64,000 nt of DNA from Campylobacterales bacterium (GCA_016930915.1 JAFGFU010000037.1:1-64000); one strand, 5' to 3'; shown: positions 39,766 through 51,494, counted from the stretch's first letter. The notes: a model not told the origin generated them from the letters alone. Made by a program: numbers and translations.

Positions 39766-42231
39766 ATGCGTGCGCTCTTCTGCTCTTTTGCTTTTGCCTT
39801 AACGCTTTTTGCAAATACTGCTCAAGAAGCTATTTCCCTTCAACTTGCATGGCTACACCAATTTCAATCTGCTGGTTTTTATATTGCCTTAGAAAAAGGC
39901 TTCTATCAAGAAAAAAACCTTGAGGTGACCCTCAAAGAGTACGACACAAACACCCAACCCACACAGGATGTGTTAATGGGAAAAAGTACTTATGGGGTGG
40001 TCAATGGCTCCTCTTTATTTCTCGATAGAGAAAATCAAAAACCCATCGTAGCCCTCATGGCACTTTTTCAAAGTGACCCTTCGGTGCTCATTAGCACGAA
40101 CCCTTCCATTAAAAGTCCTAAAGATTTAAAATACAAACACATTTTTATGTCCGATGAAGATTATCGCTCGGTTGGCATTTTATCCATGCTGATGAGTTAT
40201 GGCGTTAAAAGAGAAGATCTCTTTTTAAAAGCACATTCACTTAAGCTGGAAGATTTAATCAAGAAAAAAGTCGATGCCATGGCATGTTATATCTCCAATG
40301 AGCCTTTTTTCTTAAGTGAAAACAACATCTCTTATACCATTCTAAACCCAAGAGAATATGGCTTTAACTTTTATGGAGATGTACTTTTTACCTCAGAAAA
40401 TGAACTCCTTCAACATCCAAAACGCGCCAAAGCCTTTTACGATGCAAGCAAAAAAGGATGGATTTGGGCATTTGAACATATAGAAGAGACAGCACAGCTT
40501 ATTTATGACAAATACAACACGCAACATAAAAGCCTTGAAGCGCTTATTTATGAAGGTCAAACGCTCAAAGAGCTCGCCTTTGATGCAGAGGGCTTTTTTG
40601 GAACCATCAAAGCAAAAAAATTTGAAGAGATTGCCAATATTTACAAAGTCGCTGGCATTATGAAAAACGGAAATGCCTCATTAAAAGAGTTTGTAGACCC
40701 ACTTTTTTTTGCAAAAGAACAAGTCAAAATTGGTGTCTTAACCAGCCGTGATGAGAGCAACTCACTTTCAAGGTCGTGGGATGAAAGTGCAAAGTACCTC
40801 TCCACCCTTTTCCCTTTTCAGCACTTTGAAGTTGTTCCTTTAACCTTTGAAGAGATAGAAGGAAGTGTACGCGATCACGAGGTTGAATTTGTCATTACCA
40901 ATCCTATGCACGCCATTCAATTAGAACATCGTTACGGGTTAGGACGTATTGCTACCTTAAGTTTACCCTATAAAAATCGCTATTACAGCGAATATGGAAG
41001 TGTTATTTTTACACGTTTTGATGCAACACATATCTCAAAGTATGAAGATATTAAAGAGAGCAAAATTGGAGCTGTTTCTCCAAACTCTTTTGGTGGATAC
41101 CTTTTGGGAATGAAAGAATTAGACATCCATTCACAGCAAAACGTGACTTTTTTAGGAACCCATTTTAATGTTATTAAAGCAGTTCTAAATGGCAGTGTCG
41201 ATGTAGGAATTGTACGGACAGACCTTATTGAGCAAATGGTCGAGGAGGGCTTTTTAAATAAAGACTCCATTAAAGTATTGGGTGCAAAAACATACCCTGA
41301 TTTTCCTTTTCTTATCAGCACCAAACTCTATCCAGGATGGATTTTAGCCAAAGCATCCCATACCTCTGAAACACTCTCCAATGATCTTTTAAGTACGCTT
41401 TTAAAGCTTTCAACAGCCCCACAAAAATCTCTACGTTACCGTATCACTACAACGTTTGATTATTCAAGCGTCCATAATCTTTTAAAAGAGATGCATATCT
41501 ATCCCTACGAGCAAGAAACTTTCACACTGCAAGATGTCTACGCCAAATATAAACTGCCTTTTTTAGGACTCATCGTTGCATTTGGACTTTTACTCTCTTT
41601 TAGTCTATATATTCAATTTTTACACCGGAAATTAAAACATTATACACAGGAGATAGAACGCTTTAATGAAACGCTTGAGCAAGAGGTCAATGAACGAACC
41701 CATGAACTCTCACTTTTAAATTCAAAACTCAAAGACCTTGCCAATGTGGATGAACTGACTAAAATTGCCAATCGAAGGTACTTTTTCCTGCTCGCAACCC
41801 AATATTTTTATACCGCAAAACGCAATAATATGCCCTTGCACATTCTCTCTTTAGACATTGATTTTTTTAAAAATGTCAATGACACCTACGGGCATGCTAT
41901 GGGCGATGAAGTACTGAAATCTTTTTGTCAAACGGTTCAAAGTACCCTCAGGCAGAGTGATATTTTTGGTCGCATTGGTGGAGAGGAATTTTGTATTTGT
42001 GTACAAAACACTTCATTAGAAGGTGTACTTATTTTGGCAGAAAAAATTCGTAAGAAAGTCGAATCAACACAAGGCACACTCAACAATACAAAGCTACCTG
42101 CCATTACAGTCAGTATTGGTATCAGCTCACTTCATAGCAATGATCATGAAATTTTCGATACCATAAAACGCTCTGATGAAGCACTTTATAAAGCAAAACA
42201 TAATGGTCGAAATCAGGTACAAATTGTTTAA
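39766..42231 (+). CDS. NMT1/THI5-like plus PhnD-like dual periplasmic sensor diguanylate cyclase
   Basis: LQLAWLHQFQSAGFYIALEKGFYQEKNLEVTL; KIGVLTSRDESNSLSRSWDESAKYLS; TM YKLPFLGLIVAFGLLLSFSLYIQFL; IGGEEFCICV. AAGGAGGA RBS upstream; GTG 39760 is an alternative start. Confidence 0.85.
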   Translation: MRALFCSFAFALTLFANTAQEAISLQLAWLHQFQSAGFYIALEKGFYQEKNLEVTLKEYDTNTQPTQDVLMGKSTYGVVNGSSLFLDRENQKPIVALMALFQSDPSVLISTNPSIKSPKDLKYKHIFMSDEDYRSVGILSMLMSYGVKREDLFLKAHSLKLEDLIKKKVDAMACYISNEPFFLSENNISYTILNPREYGFNFYGDVLFTSENELLQHPKRAKAFYDASKKGWIWAFEHIEETAQLIYDKYNTQHKSLEALIYEGQTLKELAFDAEGFFGTIKAKKFEEIANIYKVAGIMKNGNASLKEFVDPLFFAKEQVKIGVLTSRDESNSLSRSWDESAKYLSTLFPFQHFEVVPLTFEEIEGSVRDHEVEFVITNPMHAIQLEHRYGLGRIATLSLPYKNRYYSEYGSVIFTRFDATHISKYEDIKESKIGAVSPNSFGGYLLGMKELDIHSQQNVTFLGTHFNVIKAVLNGSVDVGIVRTDLIEQMVEEGFLNKDSIKVLGAKTYPDFPFLISTKLYPGWILAKASHTSETLSNDLLSTLLKLSTAPQKSLRYRITTTFDYSSVHNLLKEMHIYPYEQETFTLQDVYAKYKLPFLGLIVAFGLLLSFSLYIQFLHRKLKHYTQEIERFNETLEQEVNERTHELSLLNSKLKDLANVDELTKIANRRYFFLLATQYFYTAKRNNMPLHILSLDIDFFKNVNDTYGHAMGDEVLKSFCQTVQSTLRQSDIFGRIGGEEFCICVQNTSLEGVLILAEKIRKKVESTQGTLNNTKLPAITVSIGISSLHSNDHEIFDTIKRSDEALYKAKHNGRNQVQIV

Positions 42232-42266
42232 TTTGTACAGTTAAGAGTTTGTTTATTCAACTAAGT

Positions 42267-42272
42267 TATAAT
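42267..42272 (+). promoter_or_regulatory. putative sigma70 -10 box of tpx
   Basis: CTAAGTTATAATGC, 36 bp upstream of the tpx ATG. Confidence 0.5.
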
Positions 42273-42307
42273 GCTTAAAACCTATATTTTTCTTAAAAGG
42301 ACACACA

Positions 42308-42847
42308 ATGGCAACAACCAAGCTCCAAGGAACACCCGTTAAACTCACAGGCGAAGAGATTAAAGTAGGCGACAGCGCTCCAACGATAAAAGTCGTCGCA
42401 AAAGATCTCAGTGAGATCAAAGTCGGTGGTAAAAGCGACAAGGCACAACTCATTGTGGTCGTTCCTTCCCTCGATACAGCCGTATGCGCACAAGAGACAC
42501 GCACGTTCAATAAAAAAGCCGCCTCCATAGCCGATGCAAGTGTTATCGTGGTTTCTATGGATTTACCTTTTGCGATGGGACGTTTTTGCACCACCGAGGG
42601 CATCGAAAATCTAAGCGTTGGTAGCGACTTTAGAGAAAAATCTTTTGCACAAGCTTATGGCGTTTTAATTAAAGATGGCCCACTCAAAGGCTTAAGCGCT
42701 CGTGCAATTTTTATCGTCAATAAAAGCGGAAAAGTGGTTTATAAAGAGATTTGCCCTGAAATCACCGAAGAGCCAAACTACGACGCAGCCCTTTGTGCCC
42801 TTGAAGAGACAACCAGCAAAAAACGCTGCGGTTGCAAAACAAAGTAA
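42308..42847 (+). CDS. tpx: thiol peroxidase
   Basis: VKLTGEEIKVGDSAPTIKVVAKDLSE; VVPSLDTAVCAQETRTFNKKA. Confidence 0.93.
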   Translation: MATTKLQGTPVKLTGEEIKVGDSAPTIKVVAKDLSEIKVGGKSDKAQLIVVVPSLDTAVCAQETRTFNKKAASIADASVIVVSMDLPFAMGRFCTTEGIENLSVGSDFREKSFAQAYGVLIKDGPLKGLSARAIFIVNKSGKVVYKEICPEITEEPNYDAALCALEETTSKKRCGCKTK

Positions 42848-43102
42848 TTAACTTAATTCTACGCTCTCTTGTGTCCTTGCAAGCCACAAGAGAAGTTGCT
42901 CTATTTTTTTCACCTCATTTGCCTTGATGATTGTATCTGGCATGTCAATGATTTCTTTTAGTAATTCCCTATTTTGTAAAAAATCAACCTGATGACGTTT
43001 GGCATTTTCAACTATTTTTTCATACTGTGCTTCAATGGCACTTGAACTTAAACGTTTTTGCTCCGCTTGATAAAGCGCCAATCCTTTGGGTTTCATAAAC
43101 AA
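42848..43102 (-). CDS. hypothetical protein
   Basis: 84-aa ORF packed against pgeF with 10-bp overlap. Confidence 0.6.
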   Translation of the reverse strand: MFMKPKGLALYQAEQKRLSSSAIEAQYEKIVENAKRHQVDFLQNRELLKEIIDMPDTIIKANEVKKIEQLLLWLARTQESVELS

Positions 43103-43767
43103 ATCACTCCTGCAAAACGCCCTGTAATTTTCTCTCTTCGATACGAAAAATAGCTTTCATGACAGCATGTACACAAAGAAGAAACATTCAGATGTTCAGG
43201 TAAAACACCCTGCTCTAAAAAGGCTTTGTAATTATACGTTTGAAGGTTCAAAAAGAGGCGTTCATTCTTTACATGTAAAAAGCCCTCAAAGCCTTCACTC
43301 ACCTCTTGCCCTACTTCGTAACAACACGCCCCAATACTAGGTCCCATAAAAATCTGCACAGAAGAAGCACGTGTTCCAAACGCTTCTTCCATCGCGTCCA
43401 AGCACTTCACGCCAATACCCAGTCTGCTTCCTTCTCGCCCCGCATGTGCTACACCTATGGCTTCATGCACCGCATCGTAAAACAAAATGGGAACACAATC
43501 AGCGACCATGACCGCGAGCGCTATTCCTTTTTGGTTCGTGATCATCGCATCACATGTAGGCGTTTGTTCCGATTCTTCAATATGCACAATCCTATCGCCA
43601 TGCACCTGCTCCATAAACACAACCACACGCACACCCATTTGCTTGCGTAAAATTTCTCGATTGGCTTTTACATGTAAAGAATTGTCGGTGACATGGAACG
43701 CTAAATTAAGGCTCGAAAATGCCCCTTCACTCACACCCCCAAAACGATTGGTAAAAAGATAGCGCAT
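43093..43767 (-). CDS. pgeF: peptidoglycan editing factor PgeF / multicopper polyphenol oxidase family
   Basis: MRYLFTNRFGGVSEGAFSSLNLAFHVTD; EQVHGDRIVHIEES; VADCVPILFYD; GVAHAGREGS; start taken at 43767. Confidence 0.9.
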   Translation of the reverse strand: MRYLFTNRFGGVSEGAFSSLNLAFHVTDNSLHVKANREILRKQMGVRVVVFMEQVHGDRIVHIEESEQTPTCDAMITNQKGIALAVMVADCVPILFYDAVHEAIGVAHAGREGSRLGIGVKCLDAMEEAFGTRASSVQIFMGPSIGACCYEVGQEVSEGFEGFLHVKNERLFLNLQTYNYKAFLEQGVLPEHLNVSSLCTCCHESYFSYRREKITGRFAGVICL

Positions 43768-44375
43768 TAATACGTCGCCATAATGCGATCCACCCCATTC
43801 CAATCCAACGCCTCTTTTTTGTGAAACATATGGTAAAGATAGCGTGCGAACATATCCGTCTCAACATTGACTCTACGTCCTACTTTATACGAAGCAATCA
43901 ATGTTTTTTCAAGTGTATGCGGAATAATGGTCAAACGAAATCCCTCTTTCATCACATCATTCACCGTTAAACTCACCCCATCAATACTCACACTCCCTTT
44001 GGGAATCACAAACGTAAGCGAAGCTTTGGGAATAGAGACTTCAATATCTAAGCCATTTTCTCTTTGGTTGAGCTTCTCTATCACCCCCACACAATCCACA
44101 TGCCCCTGAACCATATGTCCATCAAGCCTATCGCCAAGTGCAAGAGCTGGTTCCATATGCACTTTGCCTTTGAGGTTTTCTAACGCCAAAAGTGAGCGAC
44201 TCTCCAAAGAGAGCTCCACGCTAAAGCCACCTTCAAAGAGTTCAATCACCGTTAAACACGCTCCATTAATCGCGATACTATCACCGATGGCTGGTTTGTA
44301 TGTTGCACGAAGGGTTAAAATATTATTTGCATAACTCACCACTTCTGCAAACTCTCGAATTAATCCTGTAAACAT
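43767..44375 (-). CDS. ribE: riboflavin synthase alpha subunit
   Basis: MFTGLIREFAEVVSY; IAINGACLTVIEL; GHMVQGHVDCVG; SIDGVSLTVNDV. Confidence 0.94.
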   Translation of the reverse strand: MFTGLIREFAEVVSYANNILTLRATYKPAIGDSIAINGACLTVIELFEGGFSVELSLESRSLLALENLKGKVHMEPALALGDRLDGHMVQGHVDCVGVIEKLNQRENGLDIEVSIPKASLTFVIPKGSVSIDGVSLTVNDVMKEGFRLTIIPHTLEKTLIASYKVGRRVNVETDMFARYLYHMFHKKEALDWNGVDRIMATY

Positions 44376-44521
44376 AAGCACCCTTTATAATTTAAGAAGT
44401 ATTATATCGTGTTTAAAATTGAGAACTCCTAAGAAGGCAAATACCCTAAAAAAGGCTCTTTAAAAAGTTTTACTTAACATTATTAGTGTATACTTTTTGT
44501 AGTAAAAGCAAGGAGCATACG

Positions 44522-46474
44522 ATGCAACAGTGGTCCATTTCAAAAAAAATTTACATTCCTCTTTTTGGAAGTATTTTTATTGGTTTTATCCTTATTCTTA
44601 TTTTCTCTTATAGTAGTATTAAGGGCATTGAAAAAGATGTCTATCAAAGTGAACAAGAGAGCTTAAAAGTTTATACCAAAAATCAACTCGATGCCCAGTA
44701 CGATATTGCCCTTACCAATGCCATTACCATTGCATCGAACTACTACGTTATGCAAGCACTCATCAATCAAGACCGCACCATAGCGATGAAAGGGCTTAAA
44801 GAGCTCATCACTCTTTATAAAGAGCAAACCACCTATAAAGAAGCACAAATTCACATTCACACGCACGATATTAAAAGTTTTTTGAGAGAATGGATGCCCA
44901 ATAAATTTGGTGATGACCTCTCAAGTTTTCGTCCAACCATCAAAAAAGTCAAAGAGAGTAGAAAACCACTCAAAGCCATTGAAATGGGCGTTGCAGGGAT
45001 GTCTTTACGTGGGGTTGCGCCTGTGCTTAGAGAAGGAGAATACATAGGTTCGGTTGAATTTATTAACTCCTTTGATGCCATTGTGGAAAATGCCAAGAAA
45101 GATTTAGGGGCTAGTGTCATGTTTCTCACGGACAAAAAACTCTTAAACCTCAGCGCAGGAGCCAAAAATGCCCTTCTTGCAAAAGATACGGCTCTCTCTC
45201 AGAAAAAAGAGATCAGCAATATGAAACTTTTTGACGAAATTAAAACATTAAACCTCTCTTCTATGGGTTCACATTTTTTAACACCAACGTACTTCATTGT
45301 CAGAGAAGAGCTCCTCTCTTTTGATGGAACACGTGTGGGTGAAGTTCTTATTGCTAAGGAGCTAGAAGCTGTTAAAGCGGTTGTGCATGAAGCACAATAT
45401 ATTTTGATTAAACAGCTTATCATTATGGGTCTTATTACCGCATTGATTATGGGTATGCTCATTCTCGCTTTGAAAAAAATGGTCATTAATCCTATTCAAG
45501 AACTAAAAGTAAGAGCTGAAAATCTCTCCAGTGGCGATGGGGATTTAACCAAAAAAATGGAGATTAAAAGTGGTGATGAAATAGGACAAACTGCCAAAGC
45601 TTTTAACCTTTTTATTGATAAAGTACGCACAACCGTCACCCTTGCAAAATCTTCAAGCAGTGAAAATGCGTCCGTAGCCAATGAGCTTAGCTCCACTGCC
45701 TTAGAAGTTGGAAAACGTGCAGAGGAGACTTCCTCTATCGTTAATGAAACCAATCAAATGTCACGAAGCATTAAAGAAGAGCTTACCCTCTCCCTTCAAA
45801 AAGCACGTGAATCAGAAAAAGAGATTGGTACAGCACATTCAACACTCCTTAATGCCAAAAATGAAATTCTTAACATGGCAAATCAAGTACAATCCAATGC
45901 GCAAACAGAGATTCAACTTGCCCATCAAATTTCAAGGCTCAGTCAAGATGCTGATCAAGTCAAGGGTGTGCTTACAGTGATCTCTGATATTGCTGATCAA
46001 ACCAATCTTTTAGCGCTAAACGCTGCTATTGAAGCCGCACGAGCGGGAGAGCATGGCAGAGGATTTGCCGTGGTTGCGGATGAAGTGAGAAACTTAGCAG
46101 AACGTACCCAAAAAAGTTTAACAGAAATTAATGCAACCATTAATGTCATTGTACAAGCCATTAATGATGCCAGTGAGCATATGAACAGTAACTCACAAAG
46201 CATGGAAAAACTGACACAGATTGCAGAAGATGTTGAAAAAAATATTAATGAAACAACACGCATTATGGATAACGCAACGCTTTCAAGCGAACACACCGTA
46301 CAAGATTACCTCAAAACAGGCCAAAAAATTGATGCCATTGTTCTTAAAATTGAAGAAATTAATACGATTACACTGAGCAATACCCGTAGCATGGAAGAAG
46401 TCAGCGGAGCAACGGATCATTTAAGCGGTTTAACGGAAAAACTCAACACCGTTTTAGGTAATTTTAGAACCTAA
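44522..46474 (+). CDS. methyl-accepting chemotaxis protein
   Basis: TM segments, HAMP and the conserved [44 protein letters not shown] hairpin; start taken at MQQWSISKK. Confidence 0.95.
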   Translation: MQQWSISKKIYIPLFGSIFIGFILILIFSYSSIKGIEKDVYQSEQESLKVYTKNQLDAQYDIALTNAITIASNYYVMQALINQDRTIAMKGLKELITLYKEQTTYKEAQIHIHTHDIKSFLREWMPNKFGDDLSSFRPTIKKVKESRKPLKAIEMGVAGMSLRGVAPVLREGEYIGSVEFINSFDAIVENAKKDLGASVMFLTDKKLLNLSAGAKNALLAKDTALSQKKEISNMKLFDEIKTLNLSSMGSHFLTPTYFIVREELLSFDGTRVGEVLIAKELEAVKAVVHEAQYILIKQLIIMGLITALIMGMLILALKKMVINPIQELKVRAENLSSGDGDLTKKMEIKSGDEIGQTAKAFNLFIDKVRTTVTLAKSSSSENASVANELSSTALEVGKRAEETSSIVNETNQMSRSIKEELTLSLQKARESEKEIGTAHSTLLNAKNEILNMANQVQSNAQTEIQLAHQISRLSQDADQVKGVLTVISDIADQTNLLALNAAIEAARAGEHGRGFAVVADEVRNLAERTQKSLTEINATINVIVQAINDASEHMNSNSQSMEKLTQIAEDVEKNINETTRIMDNATLSSEHTVQDYLKTGQKIDAIVLKIEEINTITLSNTRSMEEVSGATDHLSGLTEKLNTVLGNFRT

Positions 46475-46480
46475 CAATCA

Positions 46481-46512
46481 ACATAGGAGTTTAACAGACT
46501 CCTATGTTTTTA
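46481..46512. terminator. terminator between convergent MCP gene and pxpC
   Basis: ACATAGGAGT-TTAACAG-ACTCCTATGT TTTT perfect 10-bp stem. Confidence 0.8.
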
Positions 46513-47423
46513 AAAAAATCATAAAATGTGTATGTCGCACGATACGCTTCGTCTAATGTAACCTCACAAAAACGAACCTTTCCACCTGTTTTGAGTTGTG
46601 CCAACTTAAAACAATCTACCCCAATAACTGAGCCAATTTTAGGATAACCACCAATGGTTTGACGCTCTTTTAAAAGTACAATGGGCTCACCATGACTAGG
46701 GATTTGAACCGCCCCATAACAAATAGGCTCAGAGAGAATTCCCGTCACACTTGGCACTATTTTTTCACCGCTTAAACGGTATCCCATTCTATCGCCCTCA
46801 CCTTTAAACGTATAGGTACTTCCAAAAAAAAGCCTTTGCGCTTCTGCATCAAAGCGTTCTTCTTGATACCCTTTGAGCAAACGAACCGTAATTTCTTCAG
46901 GATAGCTTGGGACAAATGCTTCTTGTATCTTTCGTTTTTCCCCTACGTTTTGATGTGCTAAGACCAATAAAAAATCACCCACCTTAAGTTTTCGCCCTTC
47001 AATGCCTCCTAATCCCTCTTTAAGACTGGTCGAAAAACTCCCATAGGCATAAGGCGTTTGAAATCCACCCTCTACCGCAAGATAAGCAAATTGTGCATCA
47101 CTGGCAAAAGAGAAATGCAACACATCCCCTTTTTGAAGTGTATGGGTTTGCCACAACGCTAACACTTTTTCTTTGCAGGTAATTTGCATATTTGCACCAC
47201 ATATCGCAATACGCATCACACCCTGTGCTTCCAAAACGACTCCGCCAATAGCAATTTCAAGAGCAGGCGTGTTAAACGTATTTCCTACGAGCATATTGGC
47301 ATACCCAAATGCCAACTCGTCCATTGCACCACTTTGCGTGAGTCCAATATCGCTCAAACCCTGACGACCTACGTCTTGAATAGAGCTTTGAATACCACCA
47401 TTTTGCACTAAGAAGCCATTCAT
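46491..47423 (-). CDS. pxpC: 5-oxoprolinase subunit C (biotin-dependent carboxyltransferase family)
   Basis: VQNGGIQSSIQDVGRQGLSDIGLTQSGAMDELAFGYANMLVGN. Confidence 0.92.
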   Translation of the reverse strand: MNGFLVQNGGIQSSIQDVGRQGLSDIGLTQSGAMDELAFGYANMLVGNTFNTPALEIAIGGVVLEAQGVMRIAICGANMQITCKEKVLALWQTHTLQKGDVLHFSFASDAQFAYLAVEGGFQTPYAYGSFSTSLKEGLGGIEGRKLKVGDFLLVLAHQNVGEKRKIQEAFVPSYPEEITVRLLKGYQEERFDAEAQRLFFGSTYTFKGEGDRMGYRLSGEKIVPSVTGILSEPICYGAVQIPSHGEPIVLLKERQTIGGYPKIGSVIGVDCFKLAQLKTGGKVRFCEVTLDEAYRATYTFYDFFKNIGVC

Positions 47424-48103
47424 AATTCGCCCCCTAGCTTTAAAAACATCTCTTTAGAAATCGGCTCAAAACGTACACTATCACCAACATGTAAAAGAGA
47501 AAGACCTTTATACGTAGCATCAAACATTGCCGTAGGGGTTCGACCTAATACTTTCCATCCACCAGGACTTTGAGCTGGATAAACAGCTGTTTGTCTATCT
47601 GCAATGGCAACACTCCCCTTAGGAACAGCTTTTCGAGGATTCGCTAAGCGTGCCGTAGCCAAACGAGCATCAATTTCGCCCAAATACGCAAAACCAGGCG
47701 CAAACCCAATGGCATACACGCTGTATATACTCTTTACATGTAAAGCAATAATCTCCTCCACACTCAACCCTTTTTCCTCACACAAAAGCTCCAAGTCAAG
47801 CCCTGCATCTAAGCCATAGTACACAGGAATCGTCACAATGTTTGAGGCATGTTCTAAAAGCGTATTGGCATGCGATAAAATGGATTCTATCCGCTCGCAT
47901 GCGCCATCAAACGTCAAAGAGAGAACATCATACACCACCATTAACGATGCATACGAAGGAATTAATTCATAAAAACCTTCCACCTTCGCCTCTTTTAATG
48001 CGTGATACGCTTTTTGAACCTCTTTTGAAACCACAGGGTCTATACTCTCTCCAAAATAAAGAATTACCGAAGACTCTGAGGCAATTTTATAGACACGTTT
48101 CAC
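47420..48103 (-). CDS. pxpB: 5-oxoprolinase subunit B
   Basis: IPVYYGLDAGLDLELLCEEKGLSVEEIIALH; GFAPGFAYLGEID; VPKGSVAIADRQTAVYPAQSPGGWKVLGRTP. Confidence 0.94.
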   Translation of the reverse strand: MKRVYKIASESSVILYFGESIDPVVSKEVQKAYHALKEAKVEGFYELIPSYASLMVVYDVLSLTFDGACERIESILSHANTLLEHASNIVTIPVYYGLDAGLDLELLCEEKGLSVEEIIALHVKSIYSVYAIGFAPGFAYLGEIDARLATARLANPRKAVPKGSVAIADRQTAVYPAQSPGGWKVLGRTPTAMFDATYKGLSLLHVGDSVRFEPISKEMFLKLGGEL

Positions 48104-48828
48104 ATATTTTTCCTCAGCATTTCAACCAAAGCTATCGCTTCTTCATTATCACCATGCACACACAACGTATCAGCTCTAAGCGCAATTTTTTTACCCGAAA
48201 TCGTCTCTAACACACCCTCTTTTTGCAAAAGTTTTAAACGCTCAATGACAGCATAAACATCATGAATGACTGCCCCTTGTTGATTGCGAGGCACTAAAAA
48301 TCCCTCATCATCATACGCTCTATCGGCAAAGACTTCGTATAAAAGTTCCAATCCCAATCCTTTAGCAATCGCCTCCTCTTTACGTGTATCCATTTTTGAG
48401 AGAATCATTAATTTCAAATGAGGATTCACACGCGAAACAGCTGTAGCAACTGCTTTAAAAATACGTTCATCTTTCATCATATCATTATAAAGTCCCCCAT
48501 GCGGTTTCACATAAGAGAGTGTTGCTTGATTGGCCGTAACAAAGCCTTGAAGGGCGCCTATTTGATAAATCACCATAGCCTCTATCTCTTCAAGAGAACA
48601 TGCCATACTGCGTCTTCCAAATCCAACCAAATCAGGATAGGCAGGATGCGCACCAATGTCTACACCATGTTTCAATGCCAATTTAACGGATTTTTCCATA
48701 ATCAAAGGATCACCCGCATGAAACCCACACGCAAAATTTGCCATATCAACATAGGGCATAATGGCTTCATCAAGTCCCATCTTCCACGAACCAAAACTCT
48801 CCCCTGCATCACAATTTAACAAAATCAT
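48100..48828 (-). CDS. pxpA: 5-oxoprolinase subunit A (LamB/YcsF family)
   Basis: MILLNCDAGESFGSWKMGLDEAIMPYVDMANFACGFHAGDP; start taken at 48828. Confidence 0.94.
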   Translation of the reverse strand: MILLNCDAGESFGSWKMGLDEAIMPYVDMANFACGFHAGDPLIMEKSVKLALKHGVDIGAHPAYPDLVGFGRRSMACSLEEIEAMVIYQIGALQGFVTANQATLSYVKPHGGLYNDMMKDERIFKAVATAVSRVNPHLKLMILSKMDTRKEEAIAKGLGLELLYEVFADRAYDDEGFLVPRNQQGAVIHDVYAVIERLKLLQKEGVLETISGKKIALRADTLCVHGDNEEAIALVEMLRKNM

Positions 48829-48998
48829 CGTGCTATCCTTTCTCAAATGTTTAGACATTTTAATAAAGAATCTTACCACAAAACAAAACGCTCTCTAGGC
48901 TTAATTCTTCATCATTACTCTTTACATGTAAAGATTTAAAAACGTTATTCATAGTATAATGAGTTAAATTTATGAAGACAATGAAGGTAGCAATAATT

Positions 48999-50873
48999 AT
49001 GAAATATGATGTGATTGTAATTGGTGGTGGACATGCAGGTATTGAGGCATCTTTGGCCTCTGCGAGATTGGGAAATAAAACCCTTCTCATCTCTATTTTA
49101 GCAGAGCAAATTGGAGCAGCAAGTTGTAATCCTGCCATTGGTGGACTTGCCAAAGGGCATTTGGTAAAAGAAATTGACGCACTCGGTGGTCAAATGGCGC
49201 TTGCCACAGACAATGCAGGTATTCAATTTCGTACCCTCAACCTTTCCAAAGGTCCAGCGGTACGTGGAAGCCGTGCACAAATTGATATGGACAGATACCG
49301 CATTTACATGCGTACCATCGTTTTAAACACTGAAAATCTTTACGTGGCACAAGAGATGGCAGAACAACTTGTCACACAAGAAGGTAAAGTCACCGGAGTT
49401 ATCACCCAACTTGGAAATCACTATCATGCAAAAAAAGTTATTTTGACCACAGGAACATTTTTGCAAGGGCTCATTCACATTGGTGAATTTCAACAACAAG
49501 CAGGTAGAGTGGGTGAATTTCCTTCTATCACGCTCTCTTCTTCCATCAAAGCACTGGGTATTACCATGGGGCGTTTAAAGACTGGAACGTGTGCAAGGAT
49601 TGATGCAAAAAGTATCGATTTTTCAAAAATGGAGATTCAACCAGGCGATGAAAATCCACTCCCTTTTAGTTTCAGAACGAAACGTGAAACGTTTAAACCT
49701 TTTCAACTGCCGTGCTACATTACTTATACTAATGAAGAGACCCATACGGTTATCGAAAGTAACTTTCATCGTGCGCCTCTTTTTACAGGTCAAATTGAGG
49801 GTATTGGCCCTCGCTATTGTCCGAGCATTGAAGATAAGATTAACCGCTTTCGTGATAAAGAGCGTCACCATCTTTTTATTGAACCACAAACACGAGAAGC
49901 CACAGAATATTACATCAATGGATTTGCGACCTCTCTACCAACAGACACCCAACTAGGGATGATTCACTCTGTTGAGGGTATGGAAAATGCCAAAATTGTT
50001 CGCTATGGCTATGCCATTGAATACGACTATGTTGACCCAACCGAACTTAAACATTCGCTTGAAACCAAAAAGGTTGAGGGACTTTACTGCGCTGGACAAA
50101 TCAATGGCACCACAGGCTATGAAGAAGCGGCGGCACAAGGTTTAATGGCAGGAATTAATGCTTCTTTGAGTTTAAGAGATGAAGAACCGCTTATTTTTAG
50201 ACGTGATGAAGCGTACATTGGTGTCTTAATTGATGACTTGGTTACCAAAGGAACTAAAGAGCCTTACCGTATGTTTACCTCTCGTGCAGAATACCGTTTA
50301 TTGCTTCGAGAAGACAATGCTGATTTGCGATTAATGCCTTATGGGTATAAATTAGGTTTAATTGACGAACAAACCCATGAACGTATGGTTAAAAAACAGT
50401 TACAACTTAATGAAGGATTGAGCTTTCTTGAAGAGACTTCTTTAACACCATCCAATGAAAATAATGCCTTTTTAGCGAGTATTGGCGAAGAGAAAATTAC
50501 CGATAAAGTCTCCTTACAAAAAATTGTTGCACGTTCAGAATTTAGCATTGAAAAATTAGAAAAACTTGCTCCTTTAGTCAAAGAGTTTAGTGAAGAAGCA
50601 AAAGAGCAAATTTTAGTTGAAGCAAAATATAAAAATTACATTTTAAAACAAAAAGATCAAATTGATACAATGAAAGAAATGATAGACGTTAAAATTCCAC
50701 CAATGATGGATTTTAGCTCTATTTCAGGACTCAGCAACGAAGTAGTAGAAAAACTACAACGCTTTAATCCACCAACACTTTTTGCTGCCAGTGAGATTAG
50801 TGGCATCACCCCTGCGGCATTAGATATTTTGCATGTTTATATCAAAATTTTTAATAAAAAAAATAAATTTTGA
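48999..50873 (+). CDS. mnmG: tRNA uridine-5-carboxymethylaminomethyl(34) synthesis enzyme MnmG
   Basis: [67 protein letters not shown]. Confidence 0.96.
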   Translation: MKYDVIVIGGGHAGIEASLASARLGNKTLLISILAEQIGAASCNPAIGGLAKGHLVKEIDALGGQMALATDNAGIQFRTLNLSKGPAVRGSRAQIDMDRYRIYMRTIVLNTENLYVAQEMAEQLVTQEGKVTGVITQLGNHYHAKKVILTTGTFLQGLIHIGEFQQQAGRVGEFPSITLSSSIKALGITMGRLKTGTCARIDAKSIDFSKMEIQPGDENPLPFSFRTKRETFKPFQLPCYITYTNEETHTVIESNFHRAPLFTGQIEGIGPRYCPSIEDKINRFRDKERHHLFIEPQTREATEYYINGFATSLPTDTQLGMIHSVEGMENAKIVRYGYAIEYDYVDPTELKHSLETKKVEGLYCAGQINGTTGYEEAAAQGLMAGINASLSLRDEEPLIFRRDEAYIGVLIDDLVTKGTKEPYRMFTSRAEYRLLLREDNADLRLMPYGYKLGLIDEQTHERMVKKQLQLNEGLSFLEETSLTPSNENNAFLASIGEEKITDKVSLQKIVARSEFSIEKLEKLAPLVKEFSEEAKEQILVEAKYKNYILKQKDQIDTMKEMIDVKIPPMMDFSSISGLSNEVVEKLQRFNPPTLFAASEISGITPAALDILHVYIKIFNKKNKF

Positions 50874-50976
50874 CAAAAAATTGACGCAAATTTAATACAA
50901 TTGACATACGTCATAGATTCTTAATAATTTATGAGATAAAATTGTCACAAATTAATCTACACGAAAGGAATAAGGG

Positions 50977-51483
50977 ATGGCTGTTGAACAAAACAGACGC
51001 GATTTTATTGGCATGGCATTGGGCGGTGTCACGGCTGTCGGCGGGGTCATAGCACTAGGAGCTATGAAAAAAACATGGGATCCACTTCCCAGCGTACAAT
51101 CTGCTGGATTTATTACAGTGGACCTCTCACCGATGCAAGAGGGAGAGCTAAAAACACTTCAATGGAGAGGAAAACCCATCTTCGTTTTGAAGAAGACCGC
51201 AGAGATGAAAAAAAATGAAAATCGTGATGTAGTGGCTGGAGACAAAAACTATACAGTAATCATTGGTCTTTGTACCCACTTAGGATGTATCCCAACATGG
51301 GTTCCTTCCAAAAAAGAGTTTCTATGTGCCTGTCACGGTGGCGTCTTTGATGCCAGCGGTATTAACACATTTGGACCACCACCCCGTCCTATGGATATTC
51401 CTCCTTTTAAAATCGATGGCGAGAAGCTCGTTCTCGGTGAAGAAGGACCAGAATATAAAAAATTAACCGCTAAAAAAGCATAA
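50977..51483 (+). CDS. petA: ubiquinol-cytochrome c reductase Rieske iron-sulfur subunit
   Basis: GLCTHLGCIPTW and CACHGGVFDASG Rieske motifs. Confidence 0.95.
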   Translation: MAVEQNRRDFIGMALGGVTAVGGVIALGAMKKTWDPLPSVQSAGFITVDLSPMQEGELKTLQWRGKPIFVLKKTAEMKKNENRDVVAGDKNYTVIIGLCTHLGCIPTWVPSKKEFLCACHGGVFDASGINTFGPPPRPMDIPPFKIDGEKLVLGEEGPEYKKLTAKKA

Positions 51484-51494
51484 AGGAGGCAGTC

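Noticed and set aside
39720-39923. 67-aa ORF overlapping the start of the sensor cyclase
   Set aside because: Out of frame with a gene that has a strong RBS and recognisable domains.
43093-43803. ORF-track start of pgeF at 43803
   Set aside because: MEWGGSHYGDVL precedes the conserved MRYLFTNRFGG and overlaps ribE; start moved to 43767.
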